From: Alphaproteobacteria bacterium
GTDB lineage: Bacteria; Pseudomonadota; Alphaproteobacteria; Rhodospirillales; Rhodospirillaceae
Direction of reading: 5' to 3'
NCBI GenBank assembly: GCA_030835385.1
Contig: JAURPI010000015.1
Span: forward strand, 62,001-126,000
DNA length: 64,000 nucleotides
Each line of letters opens with the position of its first letter. Position 1 is the first letter of the stretch. Below are positions 42,535-52,390 of the stretch, one piece after another. The notes below the pieces were generated by a model. It was not told the DNA's origin and did no database searches. It worked only from the letters and a program-made list of their open reading frames with translations. A program made the position numbers and the translations under genes.

Positions 42535-43296
42535 CTAGTGCGCGGTCCATCCTCCGTCTACTTTCAAGCAGGATCCCGTCACCATTCGAGATGCAGGTGA
42601 CGCCAGATACACAATGGCGCTCGCTACGTCTTTAATTTGACCAACATGTCCCAATGGAATTTGGTTTAAAACCGATTCCATAAATGCGGGGTCATCAAGA
42701 AACGGCTTTGTCAGTGGTGTTTCGATAAACGTTGGGGCGACGGTGTTCACCCGGATAGCGTGGGGGGCGAATTCAATGGCCATGGCCTTGGCCAGCCCTT
42801 CGATCGCATGTTTGCTGGCACAATAAACCGTGCGGTTCATCGCCCCAACATGACCCATCTGTGAAGACATGTGGATTATTGATCCTGAGACCCCTTCATT
42901 GACCATGCGCGCTGCAACTATTTGGGCTACGAAGAACGCCGCCCGCACATTGATGTTCATAATGGTATCGAAGTGCTCTTCGGTGACGTCGGAAAACGGC
43001 TCGGGGATGTTTATTCCGGCATTGTTGACCAGGATATCCACTGATGGTGCGCCTTCAAAAGCTGCACTAAACGCTTCACGGTCTGTGACATCACACACCA
43101 TGCTGTGGGCCTCTCGACCCAGCGCCCGAATATCCGCTGCAACCGCCTCAAGCGGTTCAGCATTCCGCGCCACGAGCACCACGTTGGCGCCGGCTTGCGC
43201 CAAGGCCAATGCACATCCTGCCCCAAGCCCTTTTGAAGCACCGGTAATCAAAGCGGTCTGCCCTGTGAGATCGAAAGGTGATGGCTGTGCCGTCAT
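42535..43296 (-). CDS. SDR family oxidoreductase
   Basis: LTGQTALITGASKGLGAGCALALAQAGANVVLVAR...YCASKHAIEGLAKAMAIEFAPHAIRVNTVAP. Confidence 0.92.
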   Translation of the reverse strand: MTAQPSPFDLTGQTALITGASKGLGAGCALALAQAGANVVLVARNAEPLEAVAADIRALGREAHSMVCDVTDREAFSAAFEGAPSVDILVNNAGINIPEPFSDVTEEHFDTIMNINVRAAFFVAQIVAARMVNEGVSGSIIHMSSQMGHVGAMNRTVYCASKHAIEGLAKAMAIEFAPHAIRVNTVAPTFIETPLTKPFLDDPAFMESVLNQIPLGHVGQIKDVASAIVYLASPASRMVTGSCLKVDGGWTAH

Positions 43297-43297
43297 G

Positions 43298-44242
43298 TCA
43301 GTCGCCGATCGCTTTTCTAGCTTTATTTTTATGGGCTGCGAGAGCCATTAGCCGACGGTCGCGCCATTCGCGTCTCGACGCAAGCTCTTGTTCTGACAAA
43401 TGTGTTCGTCTTTCTTGTTCTACATCACCGATAAGTTTGCTGCCCCATGGTTTTGGTGTTGTCCGTGACTGGGCCACCGAATGATACAGGGGGGCAAGTC
43501 GCGCGGCATAGTCTGCAACTCCGCCGGGCGCGTTGAGATCAATAGTCTCGAAAGGCCCCATAAATGACCAACGCAGCCCCAAACCTTCCGAGACCGTTTT
43601 GTCGATGTCTTCGGCTGAAGCATACCCTTCTTCAAACAACGCCCACGCTTCATTTAAGAGAGCGCCTTGAAGGCGGTTCAGAACAAAACCTTCGACTTCA
43701 CGCGTGATGTGGATCGGCGATTGACCCACAGCTGTCATTAAATCGTGGGCAAATTGAACCGCTGACGGGTCGGTCCAGAGCGCAGGGACCAGTTCAACCA
43801 GTGGCACAAGGTAAGGCGGGTTTACGGGGTGAGCGATAAGACACCGATTACGGCCCTTTAGGCCTTCGGTAAACGCAGACGCAGGAATACCCGAGGAAGA
43901 GCTGCCAATCACAACGTCTGGCCCACAAACAGCATCAAGCGCCGCCGTGATCTCTGACTTAACCGGAATTGTTTCAAAGACTGACTCTTGAACGTAGGAC
44001 ACACCGTCGACAGCTTCTTCTAATATGTCACACACCGTTATGTGCTCTAGCGTCGCGTCCGCCGATTCAATGAGCTCAAAGGACTGCAAATCGTCGAGGT
44101 TAGCTCGTATTCCTGCCAAGACATTGGCCCGAATATCTGCATCTCCATCATAAATGCGGACGGGATATCCTGATCGGGCAAACACAATAGCCCAGCCTGC
44201 GCCAACCAGCCCTGCCCCAACAACAGCGATAGGCTGGGTCAT
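43298..44242 (-). CDS. 3-hydroxyacyl-CoA dehydrogenase family protein (lambda-crystallin-like)
   Basis: IAVVGAGLVGAGWAIVFARSGYPVRIYDGDADI...IGSSSSGIPASAFTEGLKGRNRCLIAHPVNPPYLVPLVELVP. Confidence 0.88.
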   Translation of the reverse strand: MTQPIAVVGAGLVGAGWAIVFARSGYPVRIYDGDADIRANVLAGIRANLDDLQSFELIESADATLEHITVCDILEEAVDGVSYVQESVFETIPVKSEITAALDAVCGPDVVIGSSSSGIPASAFTEGLKGRNRCLIAHPVNPPYLVPLVELVPALWTDPSAVQFAHDLMTAVGQSPIHITREVEGFVLNRLQGALLNEAWALFEEGYASAEDIDKTVSEGLGLRWSFMGPFETIDLNAPGGVADYAARLAPLYHSVAQSRTTPKPWGSKLIGDVEQERRTHLSEQELASRREWRDRRLMALAAHKNKARKAIGD

Positions 44243-44251
44243 GGGGGGTCT

Positions 44252-45529
44252 CTATGCATTTCCATAGCGACGGATACGTAGGTCACATTGCTCTTGGTGC
44301 CCCGCAAAGTTCTCAATGGCGCAAAGACGAGATCCGTATTCACCAATGATGCGAGAGGCTTCTTCCGTGCAAGTTTGATAGGTGCACGTCTTAATGAACT
44401 TGCCGACCCAAAGACCACCGGTATAACGAGCAGCTTTACTGGTTGGCAGCGTGTGGTTTGTGCCGATCACTTTGTCGCCATAAGCCACATTGGTTTCCTT
44501 ACCGAGGAACAATGCACCATAGTTATTCAGGTTCTCTAGCCACCACTTTGGATTTTCGGTCATCACCTCTACGTGCTCAAAAGCTAGTGCGTCCGCTTCA
44601 CGCAACATTTCCGCTTCGTCTTCACAAAGAATGATTTCACCATGATCACGCCACGCGACACCGGCAATATCAGCGGTCGGTAAGATTTCCAGTTGACGCT
44701 CAACTTCGGCAGCCGTGTCATCTGCCACCCGCTGCGACGTGGTCAACAATACAGATGGCGACGTCGGACCATGCTCTGCTTGGCCAAGAAGGTCGGTCGC
44801 CACCATCTCGCCGTCAGCGGTATCATCCGCAATGACCAGGGTCTCAGTAGGGCCAGCAAAAAGATCGATCCCAACGCGCCCGTAGAGTTGCCGTTTAGCC
44901 TCGGCGACATACGCATTACCCGGACCGACCAGCATATCCACAGGGGCTATGGTTTTTGTGCCAAGAGCCATGGCAGCAACAGCTTGCACGCCTCCCAGAA
45001 TATAAATTTCATCCGCACCGGCGAAATGCATCGCTGCGATCGTTGCTGGGTGAGCCTCTCCATTGGTCGGCGGCGTACACGCGATTACCCGCTTGCACCC
45101 CGCAACCCGTGCGGTCAACACACTCATATGAGCCGAGGCGACCATCGGATAGCGCCCGCCCGGCACGTAGCATCCAACATTCTCGATCGCCGTGTTTTTG
45201 TGGCCAAGACGGACGCCGGGAATGGTTTCAATCTCAATGTCCTGCATGGATGCCTTTTGTGCTTCGGCAAACTTACGGATCTGAGCTTGGGCGAATTTGA
45301 TATCTGTGACCGTCTGTTCGTCTAACGAGTCGACGCATGCCTGAATCTCTGCATCTGATAAACGAAAACTCTCGGGAGAGTACTTGTCGAACGTCTCAGA
45401 ATAATGCCGTACCGCAGCGTCACCTTCTTTACCTATCCGGCTCAGAATGTCGGTGACGATATCGCGCACTTTGTTCGCTACGGTTTCATTTTCTTCCGCC
45501 GTCGCGCCGCGCTTGAGGTGAGTAGCCAT
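44252..45529 (-). CDS. Histidinol dehydrogenase-fold enzyme (HisD / HpsN-like)
   Basis: [41 protein letters not shown]...[46 protein letters not shown] at 45529 preceded by GGAGAT. Confidence 0.88.
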   Translation of the reverse strand: MATHLKRGATAEENETVANKVRDIVTDILSRIGKEGDAAVRHYSETFDKYSPESFRLSDAEIQACVDSLDEQTVTDIKFAQAQIRKFAEAQKASMQDIEIETIPGVRLGHKNTAIENVGCYVPGGRYPMVASAHMSVLTARVAGCKRVIACTPPTNGEAHPATIAAMHFAGADEIYILGGVQAVAAMALGTKTIAPVDMLVGPGNAYVAEAKRQLYGRVGIDLFAGPTETLVIADDTADGEMVATDLLGQAEHGPTSPSVLLTTSQRVADDTAAEVERQLEILPTADIAGVAWRDHGEIILCEDEAEMLREADALAFEHVEVMTENPKWWLENLNNYGALFLGKETNVAYGDKVIGTNHTLPTSKAARYTGGLWVGKFIKTCTYQTCTEEASRIIGEYGSRLCAIENFAGHQEQCDLRIRRYGNA

Positions 45530-45583
45530 TTGATCTCCAAAAACTAAGGGGCTTAGGTCATAGCGACGGTGCGCCACAGCAGT

Positions 45584-46852
45584 TCAGAGCAAGCGAGCTC
45601 TGATCGCATCATACGTTTCCAATTGGTCGATTTGGCCAACCGCCGCAACTGTTGGAGTTGTCGCAAACAGACGTTGTGCCGCTGTCGCTATTGCGGACGA
45701 ATTAATTTGCTCAACCTTCTCGATAATCTCGCGGGCCTCCAACATACGCCCGTAGACCAGTATTTGACGTGCCCGTTGAACACAGCGGCTGCCAGGACTT
45801 TCCAGCCCCATCAGAAAGCCCGCCTTAAGTTGCGCTTTGGCCCGAATCACTTCTTCTTCGGTCGCGCCTTCGGCCATTTTCTTGATCTCGTCCGTAAGCA
45901 CTGCGATCAATTCATCTGTCTGATCAGGACCTGTGCCCGCATAAATTGTGAATATACCCGAGTCTTCGCAGGCATTGGTTGACGAGAAAACCGAATAGGC
46001 CAGGCCGCGTTTTTCACGCACCTCTTGAAACAAGCGGGAGGATAACCCCTCGCCAAATAAAACTGAGAGCGCTGAAAGCGGGTAGTAGTCGGGATCATGA
46101 TAGCCGACCCCGTCAAACCCAAGCACCACATGAAGTTGCTCGACCGGGCGCGCTTCCCGCACATCGCCGCCAACGTATTTGGCTTGGGTAGATTGTGGAC
46201 CGTCCCCCTTAGTCAGCCCTGAAAAAGCACGGGCAACCTGGCCAACAAACGCGTCATGATCCACCCGGCCAGAGGCTGAAACAACGATGTCGCCACTGGT
46301 GTAATTGCGGCCCATGTACTCATGAAGATTATCAGCTGTCATTCGGTTGACGGAGTCCACCGTGCCAAGCACCGGCCAGCCCAACGCCTGGTCGGGGTAT
46401 GCAGTCGACTGCAGCCGGTCAAAGACAACGTCGTCAGGCGTGTCTTCTGACTGATAAATCTCCTGCACCACCACTTGCTGCTCACGGGCAAACTCCTCCT
46501 CGTCCATGGTGGCGTTGAGCAAGATGTCCGAGAGAATATCAACGGCGAGTGGCAAATCCTCTTTTAGAACTTTGGCGTAATAGGCAGTGTGATCACGACT
46601 GGTATAGGCATTCAACTGGCCACCAACGTTGTCCATTTGTTCAGCAATTTGATAGGCCGTGCGTGTTTTGGTGCCTTTGAACGCCATATGCTCAAGCAAA
46701 TGCGAGATGCCATTCACCTCGATGGTTTCATGTCGCGTCCCAGCCGCAACCCAGACTCCAACCGCAGTGGTCTCGACCGAGGGCACCGGATCGGTGACGA
46801 TACGTAAACCTGACTCTAACGTGGTTGTTTGCATTTCCGACCGCTGGTTCAT
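45584..46852 (-). CDS. M16 family zinc peptidase
   Basis: GVWVAAGTRHETIEVNGISHLLEHMAFKGTKTRTAYQIAEQMDNVGGQLNAYTSRDHTAYYAKVL (HxxEH). Confidence 0.95.
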   Translation of the reverse strand: MNQRSEMQTTTLESGLRIVTDPVPSVETTAVGVWVAAGTRHETIEVNGISHLLEHMAFKGTKTRTAYQIAEQMDNVGGQLNAYTSRDHTAYYAKVLKEDLPLAVDILSDILLNATMDEEEFAREQQVVVQEIYQSEDTPDDVVFDRLQSTAYPDQALGWPVLGTVDSVNRMTADNLHEYMGRNYTSGDIVVSASGRVDHDAFVGQVARAFSGLTKGDGPQSTQAKYVGGDVREARPVEQLHVVLGFDGVGYHDPDYYPLSALSVLFGEGLSSRLFQEVREKRGLAYSVFSSTNACEDSGIFTIYAGTGPDQTDELIAVLTDEIKKMAEGATEEEVIRAKAQLKAGFLMGLESPGSRCVQRARQILVYGRMLEAREIIEKVEQINSSAIATAAQRLFATTPTVAAVGQIDQLETYDAIRARLL

Positions 46853-46864
46853 ATTGCTATTTTC

Positions 46865-48259
46865 TCAGACCCGGCTATGCGCGCGAACATACGCCTGCAC
46901 TTTGGCTAAATCATTGGGCAGTTCGTCGCACCGCTCCTCAAGATCGTACAAATTTGCCAAAGCTGGCGGGAGATCTGGCCGAACCCCAGTCGCCGCTTCA
47001 ACGGCGTCGGGGAACTTAGCGGGATGCGCGGTCGCCATCACAACCTTCGGAACTGACGGATCTAAGTCCGCACTCTGGGCCGCATGAACACCGACAGCGG
47101 TGTGAGGGTCAATCAATTGCCCGACATCTTTATAGGTCGAGCGGATCACGGCTTTTGTCCCCTCATCATCAAGACGACTGCCCCTGAACTGACTTGCAAT
47201 TGTGTCCCGTGCCGAATCCTCAACAGTGTAAGACCCGCTTTGCCACAACCCGTCCATTAATCGCTTAACGGCAGCACCATCTCGCCCGTAAGCTTCAAAA
47301 AGCAAACGCTCAAAATTTGAAGAGACTTGTATATCCATCGCCGGGCTCAATGAGGGCTCCACCCCCTCGATGGTCATGGCCCCGGTTTCGAAATACCGGG
47401 TAAGGATATCGTTGCGGTTTGATCCAACTTGGAATGATGCTACGGGCAGACCCATACGTGCGGCACAGTACCCCGCAAACACATTGCCAAAATTCCCCGT
47501 GGGAACGGCAAACGCCACTGGTCGGTCTGGGCCGCCGAGGGACAGCGCCGCAGATGCATAGTACACCGTTTGCGCCATGATCCGTGCCCAATTGATGGAA
47601 TTGACGGCGGATAAATGAATGTCATCGCGAAAAGCTTGATCATTAAACATAGCTTTAACCAGAGCCTGGCAATCATCAAAGGTGCCGTCGATAGCAACAT
47701 TGTGCACGTTCGCTTCATCAACAGTTGTCATCTGTCGCCGCTGAACTTCTGACACCCGACCTTTCGGATGCAGAATAATAATGTCCACTGCATCACGCCC
47801 AGCACACGCTGCAATAGCAGCTGAACCCGTATCGCCAGAGGTTGCGCCGACAATAGTTATGCGTTCGTTCTTTGCCGATAGCACGCGATCAAAAAGATGA
47901 CCGACTACTTGCAGCGCGTAATCTTTGAACGCGAGAGTTGGACCGTGGAAAAGTTCCAGCAACCAAGTATTGGAATCCAGTTGGATCATCGGTGCGACGG
48001 CAGGGTGATCGAACGGTTTATAGGCCGCGTCCATAACTCCGGACACATCAGATTCAACTGTTGATCCCGCAAAGAAGGGTTGGGTTACTGCCGCTGCCAG
48101 TTGCGCATAAGAAAGACAGCGCATCTTCCGCCACTCATCGATAGACCGCTTGGGCCATGATTTCGGCAGGTACAAACCGCCATCCCTGGCTAGGCCAGTC
48201 AGCAGAACATCGTCGAACCCAAGCTCTGTGGCTTGGCCACGGGTCGATTGGAAACGCAC
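46865..48259 (-). CDS. thrC: Threonine synthase
   Basis: MRFQSTRGQATELGFDDVLLTGLARDGGLYLPKSWP...LELFHGPTLAFKDYALQVVGHLFD...VGATSGDTGSAAI. Confidence 0.97.
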   Translation of the reverse strand: MRFQSTRGQATELGFDDVLLTGLARDGGLYLPKSWPKRSIDEWRKMRCLSYAQLAAAVTQPFFAGSTVESDVSGVMDAAYKPFDHPAVAPMIQLDSNTWLLELFHGPTLAFKDYALQVVGHLFDRVLSAKNERITIVGATSGDTGSAAIAACAGRDAVDIIILHPKGRVSEVQRRQMTTVDEANVHNVAIDGTFDDCQALVKAMFNDQAFRDDIHLSAVNSINWARIMAQTVYYASAALSLGGPDRPVAFAVPTGNFGNVFAGYCAARMGLPVASFQVGSNRNDILTRYFETGAMTIEGVEPSLSPAMDIQVSSNFERLLFEAYGRDGAAVKRLMDGLWQSGSYTVEDSARDTIASQFRGSRLDDEGTKAVIRSTYKDVGQLIDPHTAVGVHAAQSADLDPSVPKVVMATAHPAKFPDAVEAATGVRPDLPPALANLYDLEERCDELPNDLAKVQAYVRAHSRV

Positions 48260-48375
48260 GGATTACTCCTCAGCGGCGCGGGATGCCGGAAAGGCGCGGA
48301 TACTAGCGGGGAGTGCCCGAGTGAACAACCAAAAGGACCTGTCATACAGGTCTGAAAGGGAGGGATTTGCCAGGG

Positions 48376-48629
48376 TTATCCGCCCACAGCGGAAATATCC
48401 ATAAACATTCCAGAAAGCAGCGAATCCAACTTGGTACGCATGTCACTCACAGCGCCGGACACACCCCGGCTAGCCGCTCTATCCGATACGTTTTGAGCAA
48501 CAGGGAGCCATTGCCCCTGACCAGGCTTAGCCCCATGTCAAATTCCACTACGGCCTTGCCAGAGCCACTGCCAACTACATGCTCCAATCGGCGCAAGGTG
48601 CAGTTCAACTCATCAACAGATTCTGACAT
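48376..48629 (-). pseudogene. Possible small ORF downstream of the GT4 gene, apparently frameshifted
   Basis: Frame 1: MSESVDELNCTLRRLEHVVGSGSGKAVVEFD...; after a one-base shift near 48535-48542 the other frame reads HGAKPGQGQWLPVAQNVSDRAASRGVSGAVSDMRTKLDSLLSGMFMDISAVGG*. Confidence 0.35.
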
Positions 48630-48636
48630 AGCCGAA

Positions 48637-49662
48637 CTATGCCTGGATCAGCCGTTTAAACAAGCCGATATAGGCTGACGCGACAGCCTCTTCCGAGAAA
48701 GACTCCGACATGGCCGCCTCACCGCCCACGACAAGGCTGTAGGCTAGCTCCTGCTGGGACATGACGCGTGACACGGCATCAGCCAACGCCGACGAATCGC
48801 CGACCGGAACCAACAAGCCATTTGCCTCGTCCTTAATCAGAAAACTCGGACCTTCGCTGACAGTAGCGATAACCGGTGTGCGGTTGGCCCAGGCATTAAC
48901 AACAACATTGCCAAAAGGTTCATGGCTAGACGGGACAAGACAAATATCAGCTGATCTAAGTAATGCCTCACGGTCTTCGCGCCACCCCAAAAAATTCACT
49001 CGTTCTGCAACACCAAGAGAAGCGGCAAGGGCGCGAAGGTCGCGTTCACACGAGCCCTCCCCAGCGATCCATAAGTGAAGCTCAGGCAAATTAGTAAGCG
49101 CTTTAATCGCCACGTTTACGGATTTGGTTTTTTCAAGCCGCGCTAGAACCAACAGCACCGTCGCCCCAATTGGTGTTGAGAGACTTTGCCGGTCCACAGG
49201 CTCAACGTCGACCTTGGGTGAAAAATTCGGGATGTAATCAACCCGGTCCTCTGGCCAGCCATTATCGACGCAATAGCGAACCAGATTAGGTGTGTTGCAG
49301 ATGAGATGATCACAGTGGCGGTAATATTTCAGTTTGTAGTACCCCCCTAAGCGGCCAACGGTCACCCAGGGACCTTTCGGGCTATATCGAGCACCGCGGC
49401 TCATCCAGGCGAGATTTATGTTCGGCGCAAAGGCTGCGGCTGCCCCGTTTGCCTTGCCCTGCGAACTCCAATCAAACAGACCTCCCATTTGCGCCTGAGT
49501 TACCTCGCAATTTAAAGACGTCAGCTGCTTCAACCGCTGTTTAAAAGGCCGAGAGACGGCATGCTGGTCGACGCCACGCCGCGACAAGGCCCTAACCAGA
49601 TCGATAAAAAATCGTTCGGCACCACCGTGGCGGCCGCCGGCAATGCTGTGAAGTAGGCGCAT
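48637..49662 (-). CDS. Glycosyltransferase family 4
   Basis: MRLLHSIAGGRHGGAERFFIDLVRALSRRG...VLLVLARLEKTKSVNVAIKAL...DICLVPSSHEPFGNVVVNAWANRTPVIAT. Confidence 0.92.
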   Translation of the reverse strand: MRLLHSIAGGRHGGAERFFIDLVRALSRRGVDQHAVSRPFKQRLKQLTSLNCEVTQAQMGGLFDWSSQGKANGAAAAFAPNINLAWMSRGARYSPKGPWVTVGRLGGYYKLKYYRHCDHLICNTPNLVRYCVDNGWPEDRVDYIPNFSPKVDVEPVDRQSLSTPIGATVLLVLARLEKTKSVNVAIKALTNLPELHLWIAGEGSCERDLRALAASLGVAERVNFLGWREDREALLRSADICLVPSSHEPFGNVVVNAWANRTPVIATVSEGPSFLIKDEANGLLVPVGDSSALADAVSRVMSQQELAYSLVVGGEAAMSESFSEEAVASAYIGLFKRLIQA

Positions 49663-49781
49663 AATCCCCGTCGCTCAGATCTACGCCTCAATAGACGTAT
49701 ACAGACTGTACCCCATCGTTGCCTTGCCGTAATAGACTGCCTCTCACTGATACGATAGCGAAGATAGGAATTTCTTCACCC

Positions 49782-50687
49782 ATGGCCTGCCGAGACCTCG
49801 CTAAACCGATTCGTTATCGCGTCGAAGCGATTTTAGCATATAGCCTGTTTGGGCTTTTTCGCCTATTGCCAGTTGATGTGGTGTCCGCCATCGGGGGAGC
49901 GCTCGCCGGATGGTTTGGGCCGTTGAGCCGCGCTCACCGCACAGCTCAACAGAATCTAGCCAGGACGTTACCGGATCTTTCAGACAAAGCCCGACGGATA
50001 ATACTCGCTCAAGTGTGGAACAATTTTGGTCGAGTTATGACCGAATACGCGACCCTATCGAGGCTAGCGCGCGCCAGCGCCTGCGATCGCATCGAGGTTA
50101 TCGGGCTTGAGCACTTAGAAGCGGCCACACAGGGTGGCCGACCGACGATTATGTACTCCGCGCATCTGGGCAGCTGGGAGATAACAGCGCTCGCAGTTAG
50201 CACCCATGTCGAGGCCTCGGCACTTGTATATCGCGCACCGAACAACCCATTAATCGAAAGTTTGCTTCATCGCATACGCGGAGAAACACAGGCCACGTTA
50301 ATTCCGAAGGGCGCTGGTGGCGCGCGAACAATCACTCGCACCCTTAAAAACGGTGGATTCGTCCAAATGGCCGTCGACCAAAAAATGAACACCGGACTGT
50401 CGATTCCTTTTATGGGTCGTCCCGCCATGACCGGGGATGCGATCGCGCGGCTCGCCCTTCGCCATGGCTGCGCCCTTCTTCCGGTGCATTCAAAACGGCT
50501 CGAGAGATGTCGTTTTCGTGTCACCATTGAGCCTCCTTGGATGCCTGAGGATACGGGAGATCAGCAGGCAGACATTCACACCGCACTAGAGCGGGTCAAT
50601 CAAAGCATGGGGGAATGGATAAAGAAAAACCCAGGGCAATGGCTATGGTTGCATAACCGATGGCCCAAAGACGAGAATTTGGCGTGA
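49782..50687 (+). CDS. Lysophospholipid/lipid A biosynthesis acyltransferase (LpxL/HtrB family)
   Basis: YSAHLGSWEITALAVSTHVEASALVYRAPNNPLIESLLHRIRGE...KGAGGARTITRTLKNGGFVQMAVDQKMNTGLSIPFMGRPAMTGDAIARLALRHGCALLPV. Confidence 0.9.
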   Translation: MACRDLAKPIRYRVEAILAYSLFGLFRLLPVDVVSAIGGALAGWFGPLSRAHRTAQQNLARTLPDLSDKARRIILAQVWNNFGRVMTEYATLSRLARASACDRIEVIGLEHLEAATQGGRPTIMYSAHLGSWEITALAVSTHVEASALVYRAPNNPLIESLLHRIRGETQATLIPKGAGGARTITRTLKNGGFVQMAVDQKMNTGLSIPFMGRPAMTGDAIARLALRHGCALLPVHSKRLERCRFRVTIEPPWMPEDTGDQQADIHTALERVNQSMGEWIKKNPGQWLWLHNRWPKDENLA

Positions 50688-51676
50688 CCGCAACAAAGTT
50701 CTTCGGCCTCCATATCGATTGCCCGCTCTGTGCCGGTTCGGACTCGGTTCGTGTCGGCGACAAAGATCGGCATGGAGAACCATTGGTAACAGACCTATGC
50801 CGAACCTGCGGGCACGTCTTCATAAATCCGCAACCCACCGAAGATGAACTCGGTCGATTTTATGCAAATGACTACCGGGCGTCTTACAAGGGTGTGCTGA
50901 CCCCAAAACCGAAGCATATTTATCGCGCGGGCTTGCGGGCCTTGGAGCGGTACAGACGCACGCACCCCTTCCTTAAGCCTCACGCGCGTATATTGGATGT
51001 CGGATCCGGGGGCGGTGAGTTTACCTACCTAATGACCAAAGTCGGATACACTGCGCGCGGGCTAGAACCTAACCGCGGGTACGCGGAGTTCGCCAAATCT
51101 GAATACGCAATCGACATACAGGTCGGGTCCGTGCTGGACAATTTGGACGAGGACGACAAGTGGGATGTCATAACCCTACACCACGTTCTGGAGCACCTGG
51201 CCGATCCCGTCTCTTCCCTTCGGCGCCTGTCGAGTAGTCTTTCAGATGAGGGCGTGCTCGTTATTGAAGTGCCCAATGTTGAGGCGCGTTATCACGGACC
51301 TCGCCAGCGCTTTCATTTCGCACACTTGCATACGTTCTCGAGCGAAGGTTTATCATATGCGGCGAGACGAGCCGGTCTTTCTGTTCACGACCTAAGCCTT
51401 CAACCGCAAACCAGGCATATCAACGTGGTGCTCTCCAAAGCTTCAAACCAAGACGTGAACATCGATTCTTCGGTCGCGGCTCGTATTGAAAAACATTTAA
51501 GAACCGACACACCCACGCGCGATTTCTTTACGACCCGGCCTTACACGCGGTTGTGGGCGAACATGACCAGGCCGCTCCGGGAATACCTGGCATTGCGCAA
51601 GTTCACAGCCTCTCGCAATCCAAAAGCTATTCTTGATCAGATGTATGTCGACGTGGCGCCATCAAGCCAATCGTGA
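50660..51676 (+). CDS. Class I SAM-dependent methyltransferase with N-terminal zinc-ribbon-like cysteines
   Basis: CPLCAGSDSVRVGDKDRHGEPLVTDLCRTCGHVFINPQPT...ARILDVGSGGGEFTYLMTKVGYTARGLEPN. GTG at 50684 is an alternative start. Confidence 0.9.
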   Translation: MAQRREFGVTATKFFGLHIDCPLCAGSDSVRVGDKDRHGEPLVTDLCRTCGHVFINPQPTEDELGRFYANDYRASYKGVLTPKPKHIYRAGLRALERYRRTHPFLKPHARILDVGSGGGEFTYLMTKVGYTARGLEPNRGYAEFAKSEYAIDIQVGSVLDNLDEDDKWDVITLHHVLEHLADPVSSLRRLSSSLSDEGVLVIEVPNVEARYHGPRQRFHFAHLHTFSSEGLSYAARRAGLSVHDLSLQPQTRHINVVLSKASNQDVNIDSSVAARIEKHLRTDTPTRDFFTTRPYTRLWANMTRPLREYLALRKFTASRNPKAILDQMYVDVAPSSQS

Positions 51677-51711
51677 GCAATTGGCACCTCGCCCCTTCAA
51701 GTCGCATCGCC

Positions 51712-51939
51712 TTAGGCTAATTGCGCCTTATCGACCATGTAACTTTGGGATTCACGGCATTCTATCGCGCCGCCCTGCAATGAAGACAGCATCCATTGGT
51801 GCGAATTCAGCTGATCGTATTTGACTCCAGCTACCAGCCGGTCGAACGCCACGACGCTGTATACTTGGTATACTCCTACCGCCACCGCAGCCACCTGGTG
51901 CGTGAACCCGGTGATGTTGTTGGTTCCAAATGGCCTCAC
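51712..51939 (-). CDS. Possible 75-aa hypothetical protein
   Basis: GTG start; ...VYQVYSVVAFDRLVAGVKYDQLNSHQWMLSSLQGGAIECRESQSYMVDKAQLA*; the opposite strand is also open here, so assignment is uncertain. Confidence 0.3.
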   Translation of the reverse strand: MRPFGTNNITGFTHQVAAVAVGVYQVYSVVAFDRLVAGVKYDQLNSHQWMLSSLQGGAIECRESQSYMVDKAQLA

Positions 51940-51971
51940 GGCGACTAGATCCAGTCGCCGCGCGCCTCAAT

Positions 51972-52289
51972 TTATTCTTCAGGAGCAACAGTCAGGCTGA
52001 GGCCGTCTAGCTCATCGGTCATCGTCACCTGACAGCTCAAACGCGAATTGTTGGGCTTGTATGTTTCCGTTTCCTCAACCAGCTCTTGTTCGTCATCTGA
52101 CCGCGCTGGAATTTTATCCGCCCAAGAATCATCGATAAAAATGTGGCAGGTCGCGCAGGAACAACAGCCGCCACAGATGGCCTCTACATCCATATCGTTG
52201 TCGCGCAGGATTTCCATCAAAGTAGTGCCTGCTTTAGCCTCGATTTGATGCTGATCGCCAGCGCGATTGGTTACATAAAGGGTCGACAT
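51972..52289 (-). CDS. 2Fe-2S ferredoxin
   Basis: MSTLYVTNRAGDQHQIEAKAGTTLMEILRDNDMDVEAICGGCCSCATCHIFIDDSWADKIPARSDDEQELVEE; adrenodoxin-type cysteine spacing. Confidence 0.95.
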   Translation of the reverse strand: MSTLYVTNRAGDQHQIEAKAGTTLMEILRDNDMDVEAICGGCCSCATCHIFIDDSWADKIPARSDDEQELVEETETYKPNNSRLSCQVTMTDELDGLSLTVAPEE

Positions 52290-52390
52290 TGGGATAATCT
52301 CCGAACCGAATTAAATACGTTGTGGGGCTCGTACCCCATAGGCGGGGCTCCGGGCAACCCCCTACGTGCCTTCTTTAAGCACCGAACCTC

